Assembly: GCF_014202115.1 (NCBI RefSeq)
Contig: NZ_JACHFW010000001.1
Span: 62,001-126,000 of the forward strand
DNA: 64,000 nt
Source of the DNA: Catenibacillus scindens
Lineage (GTDB): Bacteria > Bacillota > Clostridia > Lachnospirales > Lachnospiraceae
Direction: 5' to 3'
Made by a program: the position numbers and the translations under genes. Positions 54,498 to 61,988 of the stretch are shown here, in pieces. Under the pieces are notes generated by a model. The model was not told the DNA's origin. It made no database searches and saw nothing but the letters and a program-made list of their open reading frames with translations. The stretch's first letter is position 1. Each line of letters starts with the position of its first letter.

Positions 54498-55432
54498 TCC
54501 TCACAGAGCTTATCCAAAGCCGTCAGTATCCATGGATTTCTCGCCCTGATCATATCCGGACGTCCATACTCTAAAACATAGTTGACAAAAAATCCAAGGA
54601 CGATCTCCTCCTCTTTATCCTTTGGACTTAACATATTCATGGACAAAATCATTTCCTGATCTTCATCTGCCACAATAAACAGGAGCGGATTTACAGGCCT
54701 ATCCTCATGATCGTCTTTCACTGCACCATTAAGATAGGCAAATTCCATAATCAGGCAGACGTCGATCATTGGTTTTAATTGCAGCCGCTTTTTAAGCACC
54801 TCATCGGCCAGATCCAGCATAGGATAGGTTTTTTGACGATAGGGAAGAGGCGCTATTTCACTGCGCCATTGTCCGGTTACCGGATCGGCGATCCGCCACA
54901 AAGCATCCCCGGCGTCAAAATTGGCTTTCAACTGTCCCCGGTTCATTTCCTCCACCAAGGCTATGGCCTGACCAATGGCCCGGATCATCACATCCACCTC
55001 ACGGGCATCCGGGGTAAACGGGGCGTAACGTCGCTTATAAGACTGAAAGTAAGGCCACTGTCCCCGCCCCCGGTATTTGCGCCCTAGAGCAGTAATATTT
55101 TTCTTCTGAGGTGGCGGCACTTCCTCCCGATCCCCCCAGTAACAGCACAGAGAACTCTGCTCATACATCAGATAGTCCATAGGAAGCCCGCTGTGGTCCG
55201 CCGTGGCAATCATATCAAAATCGGCCAGACCTTCCATACCCTCATAGACGGTATAGCCAAAACATTGTCCGGCCCGCCCCATAATGCTGACAAACACAAT
55301 ATTTTCCGCTTCTTCCGACTGTATACATAAAAGATCCGTGTCAAAGAACAGATTCCAGGGCTCCATCTGTTTTAAATGATCTGTAATATCGTACAGCGCT
55401 CTCCACTGATCCATAGATGCTTCTTTACGCAT
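54425..55432 (-). CDS. Protein of unknown function overlapping ftsH
   Basis: A 335-residue soluble acidic protein without signal peptide or membrane segment. Recognisable pieces are few: ALYDITDHLKQMEPW at the start, ENIVFVSIMGRAGQCFGYTVYEG, then WPYFQSYKRRYAPFTPDA and an acidic C-terminus. I have a vague recollection of DUF6930/DUF7309-type proteins with similar wording, which is not enough to name it. The ATG at 55432 has GGGGG 6-7 bases upstream. Its 3' end overlaps ftsH by 73 bases in another frame, so translation of the two may be coupled. Confidence 0.78.
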   Translation of the reverse strand: MRKEASMDQWRALYDITDHLKQMEPWNLFFDTDLLCIQSEEAENIVFVSIMGRAGQCFGYTVYEGMEGLADFDMIATADHSGLPMDYLMYEQSSLCCYWGDREEVPPPQKKNITALGRKYRGRGQWPYFQSYKRRYAPFTPDAREVDVMIRAIGQAIALVEEMNRGQLKANFDAGDALWRIADPVTGQWRSEIAPLPYRQKTYPMLDLADEVLKKRLQLKPMIDVCLIMEFAYLNGAVKDDHEDRPVNPLLFIVADEDQEMILSMNMLSPKDKEEEIVLGFFVNYVLEYGRPDMIRARNPWILTALDKLCEDCDIAVEEENMELMDMISTGSSLA

Positions 55433-55471
55433 AGACAACCCCCTTCGTTATTTTTATCTTCATCGTGTTCT

Positions 55472-56575
55472 CTACTCTTCCGTTAGATTCAACCCATTGC
55501 GCACATGGACAATGAAATCCTGAACATTGGTCACAAAAGTTTTCACAGAAAGGCTTCCCCGATCCCTCAGCTTATTCACCGCGAACTCCGAAATATCTAC
55601 GGAGAAAAAATACAGCGGACGGATTTTTCCATCGGACTCCCTGAAAGAGGGGGTCATATTCCCAGTGGCAATGGTGTGGAGGGCTGACGCCATACAGATG
55701 ACAGTGGTAGCCTTGCGCACAAGATCTCTCATGGCGTTCTGGCCTTCATAGACATTGCCGAAAACTTCCGGCAGAGGGCCGTCATCACGGATGGAGCCGA
55801 CAAGGACGTAAGGTACATGATTTTTCACACACTCATACATGATCCCGTCGCCGGCATAGCCCTCGCCGACAAAATTTTCGATACTTCCACAGCCCCGGAC
55901 CTTGTTAAGGGTGTCAATGTGGTTATAATGTCCGCCCGGCATACTCTCCTGGGTATAGACATCCTGCCCCAGGGCCGTTCGAAGATAAGCTGCCTCCAGG
56001 TCGTGGGTTGCCAGGGCATTTCCCGCCATTAATCCCTGGACATAGCCAGCCCGGATCAGGGCAGCAAAGGCGTTTCTTGAGTCCGCGTCAAAGGCGCAGG
56101 CCGGCCCCATGACCCATAAAATATTTCCGCCGCCCTCCTTTTCATATTTTAAAAGCTCATAAAGCTCATCGTAATCTTTAGAGTAGGCGGTCTCCCTGGA
56201 GCGCAAAGCCCTGAAGGCAAAAGTGTCTTCATTTTCCCGAATTTTCCCCTGGTTAAAACCGTGGGGCCAGACATAGATGCCTTCGCTGCCATCCTCAGTG
56301 CGCCCCACAAAAACAAGGTCTCCCTTTTTCAGGTTCCGAAACTCTACTACACGGATCTGGCCATGATCGTAAACCGCCACACAGTCCATACGGCTTTCCT
56401 TTGCCAGTATCCACTGGCCATTAACCTTAAAATACTCTGGAAAAATTGTTGTCGCGTGGTAATTATCCGGCGCCACAAAATCTTTCTCCACGGCCGCCAT
56501 CACAGCGTCCGGCGCTTTTTGTAAAAATTCCTGGTTAAAATCCGGTTCTATGTACTCCGGCATTGTAAAACCCAT
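55472..56575 (-). CDS. TIGR00300/ArgE-type ornithine cyclodeaminase-like enzyme
   Basis: A 367-residue cytosolic protein. The C-terminal half (GYVQGLMAGNALATHDLEAAYL, GGHYNHIDTLNKVRG, GIMYECVKNHVPYVLVGSIRDDGPLPEV, FFSVDISEFAVNKLRDRGS) matches the LOR/SDH-type domain known from archaeal ornithine cyclodeaminase and from the C-terminal part of ArgZ/AgrE enzymes, which convert ornithine to proline with NAD. The N-terminal 120 residues are a small beta-rich domain like Saccharop_dh_N. There is no arginine dihydrolase domain. Predicted reaction: ornithine to proline plus ammonia, from family knowledge only. The ATG at 56575 has GGGG upstream. It is 14 bases after the RocB-like gene. Confidence 0.75.
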   Translation of the reverse strand: MGFTMPEYIEPDFNQEFLQKAPDAVMAAVEKDFVAPDNYHATTIFPEYFKVNGQWILAKESRMDCVAVYDHGQIRVVEFRNLKKGDLVFVGRTEDGSEGIYVWPHGFNQGKIRENEDTFAFRALRSRETAYSKDYDELYELLKYEKEGGGNILWVMGPACAFDADSRNAFAALIRAGYVQGLMAGNALATHDLEAAYLRTALGQDVYTQESMPGGHYNHIDTLNKVRGCGSIENFVGEGYAGDGIMYECVKNHVPYVLVGSIRDDGPLPEVFGNVYEGQNAMRDLVRKATTVICMASALHTIATGNMTPSFRESDGKIRPLYFFSVDISEFAVNKLRDRGSLSVKTFVTNVQDFIVHVRNGLNLTEE

Positions 56576-56589
56576 AGTCAACACCCCTT

Positions 56590-58209
56590 TTATATGTTTC
56601 TGATCAGACTGCGCATCATTGCCGGCAAAAGTTCCTCAATATCCGGCTTATATACCCGCTCCTTCCACTGATGCATGGCCTTAGATCGGGGCCCCATCCA
56701 AAAGGAGGGCATGCTCAATTCCTGGATGTCCTCAAAAGGAATATCATAAATACTTTCCGGCAGCGTCAGATTGCTCATAAGGCGGCGCTGGGCCTGGGCA
56801 TCGGCGCACATCATATAGCTGATATCCCCCATACCGGCAAAATAAGGTTCAACACTTCCCGTATATCCATTTTCACCAGCGGCTTTCTCGTAAAGCTGCT
56901 CCAGCTTTCCAATGCCGCCCTTTAAGCGAAAGCTTGTCACCGCCGGATAATATGGCGGCGCGATGCCGATGACCACTACCGGATCTTTGATTCCTGACCG
57001 CTCTGTGAGATCCTGCATGTAAGATACGCTGGCCTGGATCAGAGTCATCTCATTGCCCCGGATTTTTTTGGACAGACTGTCGTTAAACGCCTGCTGGCGC
57101 TTTTCAAAATCCGGCTCCCGCTCTTTTACAATAGCCAACACTTCTTCCAGGCGCATCACTTTCGGCCTGAAATCTTTAAAAACTTCTGTCCTGACGGCTC
57201 CAAGTTCCCTGGCTTTCTCAAAAGATTTCCGGTATTTTTTCGCCGCCTTCTTCATGGCTTTTTTACAGGAAGCCTCCACCCGCTCCATAAGTGCGTCAGG
57301 AGAAACGCTTTCCAGGAACAGTATACTGATGGCCGCAGCAGCATACTCCACTAAAGACACATCGTAAGCCGGTTTTAAATCCCTCTGCCACAAAACTGTG
57401 GGAGGCTGGACACTGATACCATAATCGGTGGAAATATAATCTGCGTTCATCTCGATCTCCCGGACAACTTCCGAGATCATGTAGGCAGCATTCAGCCCTT
57501 CCAATGCCTGGGCACTGTGAGACAGATATCCTCTGGCCAGGATCAGGGGCAGCACCTTTCCCGCACCGCCGCCGTACATGTTCACATGGTTTGACGCTTC
57601 CGGGTCATTGTCTTGGGGTTCCCCGATGAGGCACAGGCGAAAATCCAGATCATACTCATCCCGCAGCCTGCGGATGAGAGGCATGGCACAGCGCATTCCC
57701 GCAGAAAGGTTCTCCTCATCATAGACGGCCACAAATAAAATAGTATTTTCAAAACATTCCTCACCAAGAACAATTTCAAGAGCCGCTGAAAGCCCTCCTT
57801 TCATGTCGGCGCATCCCCGGCCGAAAATCCAGTTGTCGTCATAAAGATCCTTAAAAAAACTCTCATCTTTTACCCCGTCATTTTCCAGATGAGCCTGCTG
57901 CATCCGCTCTTTGAGAAGATCCGGCTGAGTGGCCACATCCTTAAAAGGCCCGTAGCTATCAATCTCCACCGCATCATAGTGTCCGGATAACAACACTGTT
58001 TTCTTACTTTTTCCGGGACGAAGAGCCCACACTACCGGGCGGTCCATGAAATCCCCAAAGGTTTCCATGCCGCACAGGGCAGGATTCGCCTTAAAATAAG
58101 AGTTTTCACTGATCATGTCATATATTTTTTCCCCAAGAGCTTTTTCGTATGCGCTCCCGGTATCGCTGCGCACACCTGCAAGTTCATATAATATGTCCAA
58201 CGCTTTCAC
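56590..58209 (-). CDS. rocB: RocB-like M20 metallopeptidase
   Basis: A 539-residue M20-family zinc hydrolase. Seen are the first metal site SGHYDAVEID, the second CADMKGGLSAALEI (Asp ligand), the catalytic base in VYDEENLSAGM and IGEPQ, with the large insertion typical of RocB, the arginine-utilisation protein of Bacillus whose exact substrate is not established. The start is a GTG at 58209 with GAGG 8 bases upstream, giving the N-terminus VKALDILYELAGVRS. It lies between the YfcC carrier and the cyclodeaminase-like gene, consistent with peptide or arginine-derivative catabolism. Confidence 0.8.
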   Translation of the reverse strand: MKALDILYELAGVRSDTGSAYEKALGEKIYDMISENSYFKANPALCGMETFGDFMDRPVVWALRPGKSKKTVLLSGHYDAVEIDSYGPFKDVATQPDLLKERMQQAHLENDGVKDESFFKDLYDDNWIFGRGCADMKGGLSAALEIVLGEECFENTILFVAVYDEENLSAGMRCAMPLIRRLRDEYDLDFRLCLIGEPQDNDPEASNHVNMYGGGAGKVLPLILARGYLSHSAQALEGLNAAYMISEVVREIEMNADYISTDYGISVQPPTVLWQRDLKPAYDVSLVEYAAAAISILFLESVSPDALMERVEASCKKAMKKAAKKYRKSFEKARELGAVRTEVFKDFRPKVMRLEEVLAIVKEREPDFEKRQQAFNDSLSKKIRGNEMTLIQASVSYMQDLTERSGIKDPVVVIGIAPPYYPAVTSFRLKGGIGKLEQLYEKAAGENGYTGSVEPYFAGMGDISYMMCADAQAQRRLMSNLTLPESIYDIPFEDIQELSMPSFWMGPRSKAMHQWKERVYKPDIEELLPAMMRSLIRNI

Positions 58210-58234
58210 TTTGTTCACCTCAAAATCAACATTA

Positions 58235-58285
58235 TAACTATTCAGCCGCGTTAGCTGCGGAAATCCGAGAGGCATGGCTGAATTA
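58235..58285. repeat. Inverted repeat, TAACTATTCAGCC family, in the amino-acid operon
   Basis: Left arm TAACTATTCAGCC (58235-58247), right arm GGCTGAATTA (58276-58285), with an inner GCAGC/GCTGC hairpin. It sits in the only long gap of the operon (carrier to rocB), so it could attenuate or stabilise the downstream message. Confidence 0.7.
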
Positions 58286-58303
58286 ATAATTAATTGCCAA
58301 CTT

Positions 58304-59704
58304 TTAAAATGGTCCGTAGCCGATGGCATTGGCAATGATGACAAGGACAAAAGCCGCCACCATCATAGATACATAGATTTTCCAGCAAAACCGTATCCAC
58401 TCTCCATAGCCGAGATTGCACATGGATAACCCGACCATAGCGCTGCCCGGCCAGAAACTATTGGTAATGCCGTCGCCATACTGATAGGCCAAAACAAGGA
58501 CCTGCTGATTAATATGTAAAATATTTCCCAGAGGCTGAAGTATGGGCATAACAATAACCGCTTTGCCGCTGCCGGATACAACGAAAAAGTTAAACAACGT
58601 GACGAATACATAAATAATGAGCAGCGTCACAATTGCGCTCTTTCCGTTGAGGAAACCGGACATGTGGTAAACCAGCGTATCCAGAATCTGGGCCTGGTTC
58701 ATCAGCGCAACGACAGCGTTAGCCAGGCCGATGGCAAAGGCCGCAGAAAACACCCTAGTAGCTCCCTGGGTAAATATAGTACATACCCGGCTTGGGCCAA
58801 TGCGGAAAATGACAGCCAACACAAATCCGAAAATAACATACAGGGCGGCAATCTGCGGGAAAGACCATCCGAATCCCACAGCGCCTATGCCCTGGATAAT
58901 AATAACTACAAGGAAAGCGATCAGGCCCAAAACCCTGGGCAGCGTCATTTTCTGGTCATTTTCCTGAAAATCCTCTGCTTTCTGAGTTAAATACTCGTCT
59001 CGGACAATACTCTTTTCCGGGGTCTTTTTAATCTTTTTGCAGTAAAAAAACAGCCCAAAAAATCCGATAATATAAAAGACAACAAGTCCTACAGCCCGCA
59101 TTCCCATACCGGAAAACATAGGCAGCCCCACAAGCTGCTGGGCCACGCCTGTGGTAAACATGTTAAGCATTCCGCAGGTAAAACCTACAGTACTTCCCAC
59201 AATGGCAAGGCCCGCGCCCACCACCCGGTCATAGCCCAGGGCAAGGCCGATAGTCACCGCCAGAGGGTAAAAGGGATAGGCCGCCTCACCGTATCCAAGT
59301 ACGCCAAAAACAACAAAAATAGTATAGAAGATCACAACAACGGAAAATTCTTTCCCTTTTGTGTGTTTGAGGATCTTCTGTATCCCGGCGCCGAAAGCAC
59401 CGCTGACTTCCAGTATGTAAATAATACCGGAACTTATAAACAGAGTACCCATAATGCTGGCACCGCTTACAAAACCATTATAAATGGCCTCAAAGAAATT
59501 CATAAATGTAATAGGATTACTTTGCTCCACATAGGAAAAGTTATCCGGATTAATGATCTCCCGCCCGGTATCGGAGTCTAAAACCCTCTCGTAAGCGCCG
59601 CTTGGAATAATCCAGGACAAAATAACCACGAGAAGCATCATAAACATTAATATAATATAGACATGAGGCAGCTTAAATCCTCTTTTCATTTTCTCTTGAC
59701 GCAT
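58304..59704 (-). CDS. YfcC-family membrane carrier
   Basis: A 466-residue protein with about 12 membrane helices, of the YfcC / C4-dicarboxylate anaerobic carrier group within the IT superfamily. Typical phrases: LPHVYIILMFMMLLVVILSWIIPSGAYER at the N-terminus, FGVLGYGEAAYPFYPLAV, and the second hairpin FFVVSGSGKAVIVMPILQPL with AYQYGDGITNSFWP. Members have been linked to dicarboxylates, arginine/ornithine or dipeptides; here the context (amidohydrolase, RocB, cyclodeaminase) favours an amino acid, peptide or acylated amino acid. The ATG at 59704 has AAGGAGG upstream and lies 13 bases after the amidohydrolase stop. Confidence 0.85.
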   Translation of the reverse strand: MRQEKMKRGFKLPHVYIILMFMMLLVVILSWIIPSGAYERVLDSDTGREIINPDNFSYVEQSNPITFMNFFEAIYNGFVSGASIMGTLFISSGIIYILEVSGAFGAGIQKILKHTKGKEFSVVVIFYTIFVVFGVLGYGEAAYPFYPLAVTIGLALGYDRVVGAGLAIVGSTVGFTCGMLNMFTTGVAQQLVGLPMFSGMGMRAVGLVVFYIIGFFGLFFYCKKIKKTPEKSIVRDEYLTQKAEDFQENDQKMTLPRVLGLIAFLVVIIIQGIGAVGFGWSFPQIAALYVIFGFVLAVIFRIGPSRVCTIFTQGATRVFSAAFAIGLANAVVALMNQAQILDTLVYHMSGFLNGKSAIVTLLIIYVFVTLFNFFVVSGSGKAVIVMPILQPLGNILHINQQVLVLAYQYGDGITNSFWPGSAMVGLSMCNLGYGEWIRFCWKIYVSMMVAAFVLVIIANAIGYGPF

Positions 59705-59717
59705 TGCAATCTCCTCC

Positions 59718-60944
59718 TTACCGGGCCGCTTTTTCTCTAAGCCATTCAAAGGCACAGTTAGCGTAAAGCGCCGCCCCGGTGGTAAATGCCTCCTCCCGAA
59801 GCATCATCCTGGGATTATGCATAGGCGCTGCCCCTTCCTCGCCATCACCTAGACTTAAATACATTCCCGGCACTTTCTCTGTAATATATCCAAAATCTTC
59901 CGTAGCTTTCATGGGCGGCGTTACAGACACATTTCCATCTCCCGCCACTTCCTCAATATAGGGAAGGAGGGCATCGCAAAATTCCGGATCTGTGCAAGTG
60001 CTTGGCGTTTTAAAGCAGGTCATCTCAAAACTGCCACGCCACGCCCGGACATAGCCGTCCACAAGCTCAGGAATCCGTTTGGCCAGATGGTTCCTGGCCG
60101 CCACATTTAGTGTGCGCACACCAATGTGAACCTGGGCGGTGTCTGGGATAATATTAACCGCTGTCCCTCCTTTGGCAACGCCACAGGTCAGAGCCACCAT
60201 GGCCTCCGGGTCCACCTCCCTTGTCACAAGGAGATTCACCGCCTGATAGACCTGGTTCATGATCATTAACGGGTCCACGCACTCATGGGGTGCGGAACTG
60301 TGGCCTCCTTTGCCTTTGATTTTCACAATATAAGTGTCCAGAGAAGCGGAGTTGACGCCCTTACAGTAAGTCACCTGGCCTTCTTTTTTATTGGCATGGA
60401 TATGGATTCCAAGAGCCCCGTCTACATGAGGATTTTCCAGAACACCGCCTTCCACCATAAGCCTTGCGCCGGCGCCAGTCTCCTCACCAGGTTGAAACAG
60501 CAGCTTAACTGTGCCGCAAAGCCGGGATTCCATAGATTTCAAGATGGCCGCAGCTCCTAAAAGCATGGCCACATGACTGTCATGGCCGCACATATGACCA
60601 TATCCGCCTTTAGCTGCAAAGGGCAGGTCATTTTCCTCTTTTATGGGGAGGGCGTCCATATCCGCCCGAAGGAGTATACACGGGCTTCCGCTGCCAATCA
60701 GGGCTGTGACACCTGTGGCCCGCTCCATCTTGGGAAAACCTGCCTCCAAAAAATCCCGGATCAGCTTTTCCGGCATCGGCACTATATGTTCCTTAAAAGG
60801 AATGCCCATCTTTGTCAGCCTTTTCTTAATGTAGGCGCATGTTGCCGGTAGATCCATGCCAATCTCCGGATGCTCATGGATATACCGCCGGTCGGCAACG
60901 ATCTGGTCTTTCAGACTTTGGGCCATCTCCAATATTTCTTTCAT
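59718..60944 (-). CDS. M20 amidohydrolase (N-acyl amino acid / hippurate hydrolase type)
   Basis: A 408-residue zinc amidohydrolase expected to release a free amino acid from an N-acyl or peptide substrate. Motifs: YIHEHPEIGMDLPAT, RADMDALPIKEENDLPFA, the Cys-His metal pair in HMCGHDSHVAML, the catalytic acid in QPGEETGAGARLM, and the dimerisation domain IKGKGGHSSAPHECVDPL, with the C-terminal metal His in MHNPRMML. The Cys-Gly-His-Asp form is that of peptidase family M20D. It is the first gene of the operon; AGGAG lies 7 bases upstream of the ATG. Confidence 0.9.
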   Translation of the reverse strand: MKEILEMAQSLKDQIVADRRYIHEHPEIGMDLPATCAYIKKRLTKMGIPFKEHIVPMPEKLIRDFLEAGFPKMERATGVTALIGSGSPCILLRADMDALPIKEENDLPFAAKGGYGHMCGHDSHVAMLLGAAAILKSMESRLCGTVKLLFQPGEETGAGARLMVEGGVLENPHVDGALGIHIHANKKEGQVTYCKGVNSASLDTYIVKIKGKGGHSSAPHECVDPLMIMNQVYQAVNLLVTREVDPEAMVALTCGVAKGGTAVNIIPDTAQVHIGVRTLNVAARNHLAKRIPELVDGYVRAWRGSFEMTCFKTPSTCTDPEFCDALLPYIEEVAGDGNVSVTPPMKATEDFGYITEKVPGMYLSLGDGEEGAAPMHNPRMMLREEAFTTGAALYANCAFEWLREKAAR

Positions 60945-61058
60945 CTGATCACTCCTGTCTTTAATGAGCGCTACAAACCGATAGTCCTGCTGCCGGCTCT
61001 CCCTCCGGATTCCCTGCTCTTTATCACTTTATCACGTCTCATCATGATTTATAAAAAG

Positions 61059-61099
61059 TAACAGTTCAGCCCGCGCCATCCCCGGCGGTTGAACTGTTA
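61059..61099. repeat. Inverted repeat, TAACAGTTCAGCC family
   Basis: Left arm TAACAGTTCAGCC, right arm GGTTGAACTGTTA, in the leader of the amino-acid operon, between its promoter and the amidohydrolase start. Confidence 0.75.
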
Positions 61100-61111
61100 T
61101 AAAAAAGATGT

Positions 61112-61142
61112 TGAGGTCAAATTAAAATTTGACCTCATTATA
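61112..61142 (-). promoter_or_regulatory. Promoter and operator-like palindrome of the amino-acid operon
   Basis: Minus-strand extended -10 TGCTATAAT (TATAAT at 61137-61142) with no clear -35, followed immediately by a perfect 26-base palindrome (arm TGAGGTCAAATT, 61112-61123, and its complement 61126-61137). A repressor bound there would block initiation. The regulator is unknown and not encoded nearby; a GntR-type protein is one possibility. Confidence 0.6.
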
Positions 61143-61188
61143 GCACAGTTGCCAAAAAAACAGTAGTTCTTTTTTATAAAAGCTTTAC

Positions 61189-61250
61189 AAAAGCCCTGAA
61201 GTCCACAGCGTGAGAGACTTTTGTCCTCAGCCATAAACTTCAGGGCTTTT
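61189..61250. terminator. Bidirectional-looking terminator after the DUF1292 gene
   Basis: A 14-base-pair perfect inverted repeat AAAAGCCCTGAAGT / ACTTCAGGGCTTTT with a 34-base loop, giving a T-run on both strands; 26 bases after the DUF1292 stop. The rest of 60945-61275 holds the promoter and repeat listed separately. Confidence 0.7.
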
Positions 61251-61260
61251 AATGCATTTT

Positions 61261-61273
61261 GTAACTATTCAGC
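61261..61273 (+). repeat. Single arm of the dispersed TAACTATTCAGC repeat
   Basis: GTAACTATTCAGC immediately after the DUF1292 stop, without a clear partner arm. Confidence 0.45.
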
Positions 61274-61275
61274 TA

Positions 61276-61614
61276 TCAGTCTTCGTCGTCAAACATCTCG
61301 TCAAATTCTTCGCTGTCAAGAAGTTCATCGAAAGCGTCCGCAACGATCTCATACTCTTCGTCATCAATAATGTTGTCAAGCTGAATCTCACCGTTGTCAA
61401 ATTCCTGGAAACGGTAGAGATAAACATCGCCGTCCTCGCTGTCCTCCTGATCTAATGGGATCAGAGCGATATACTGATTTTCCCCCGCAGGGAAAATAGA
61501 TAAAACAGCGCACTCAAGTTCAGAGCCATCGTCAAGTGTCAATGTAACAGTTGCCTCGTCATCATTGTCCTGGCATCCACAATCACAGTTCTTGCCATGT
61601 GTATCTTCACTCAT
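61276..61614 (-). CDS. DUF1292 protein
   Basis: A 112-residue very acidic protein with the DUF1292 core ATVTLTLDDGSELECAVLSIF, YIALIPLDQEDSEDGDVYLY and the repeated acidic C-terminus ending FDEMFDDED. The N-terminus contains a CDCGCQ cluster of three cysteines that could bind a metal. DUF1292 (YrzB-like) proteins are widespread in Firmicutes with no known function. The ATG at 61614 has GAGAGG 8 bases upstream. Confidence 0.88.
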   Translation of the reverse strand: MSEDTHGKNCDCGCQDNDDEATVTLTLDDGSELECAVLSIFPAGENQYIALIPLDQEDSEDGDVYLYRFQEFDNGEIQLDNIIDDEEYEIVADAFDELLDSEEFDEMFDDED

Positions 61615-61735
61615 AAGCAATACCTCTCATTCCTTAGAATAGGAACGCAGCCGTCTGACCGCTGGTTCCCGTCATTATACTGACACCTATGACTTTATCA
61701 GATTCCCATGTAAAATGCAAGCAAAATGTGAAAGT

Positions 61736-61899
61736 CAACAGTTCAGTCATCAGGAAGAGGCGGGATAGTTTATGCTTGCATAAGGACGAGCCCGCCTCCT
61801 TCCTGATGAGGGGAGCGCCAGATCATGAGCAAAGGAGCGGCGTCAGCCGCGGGTCAGCGCGCAAGCGCGGCTTTGCGAATGGCGCGGACTGAACTGTTG
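61736..61899. repeat. 164-base element with 13-base inverted ends
   Basis: The ends are CAACAGTTCAGTC (61736-61748) and GACTGAACTGTTG (61887-61899), a perfect terminal inverted repeat related to the TAACAGTTCAGCC family. Inside, ATCAGGAAGAGGCGGG pairs with CCGCCTCCTTCCTGAT as a second hairpin, and GCGCAAGCGC forms a small one. It carries no plausible gene. The first 25 bases recur at 61957-61981. Confidence 0.7.
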
Positions 61900-61956
61900 C
61901 TGAAAGCCAGTCTCAAAACAAGCCATTCGTGGCTTTCATCCATAGCACAAAGACCG

Positions 61957-61981
61957 CAACAGTTCAGTCATCAGGAAGAGG
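61957..61981 (+). repeat. Direct copy of the left end of the 164-base element
   Basis: A 25-base exact copy of 61736-61760 (starts CAACAGTTCAGTCATCAGG), 8 bases beyond the helicase stop. The rest of the 61615-61988 gap has nothing else I recognise. Confidence 0.8.
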
Positions 61982-61988
61982 ACGGTTT

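Noticed and set aside
61689-61892. 67-codon open frame upstream of the helicase stop
   Set aside because: It lies across the 164-base repeat element, with no ribosome site and arginine-rich repeat-derived wording.
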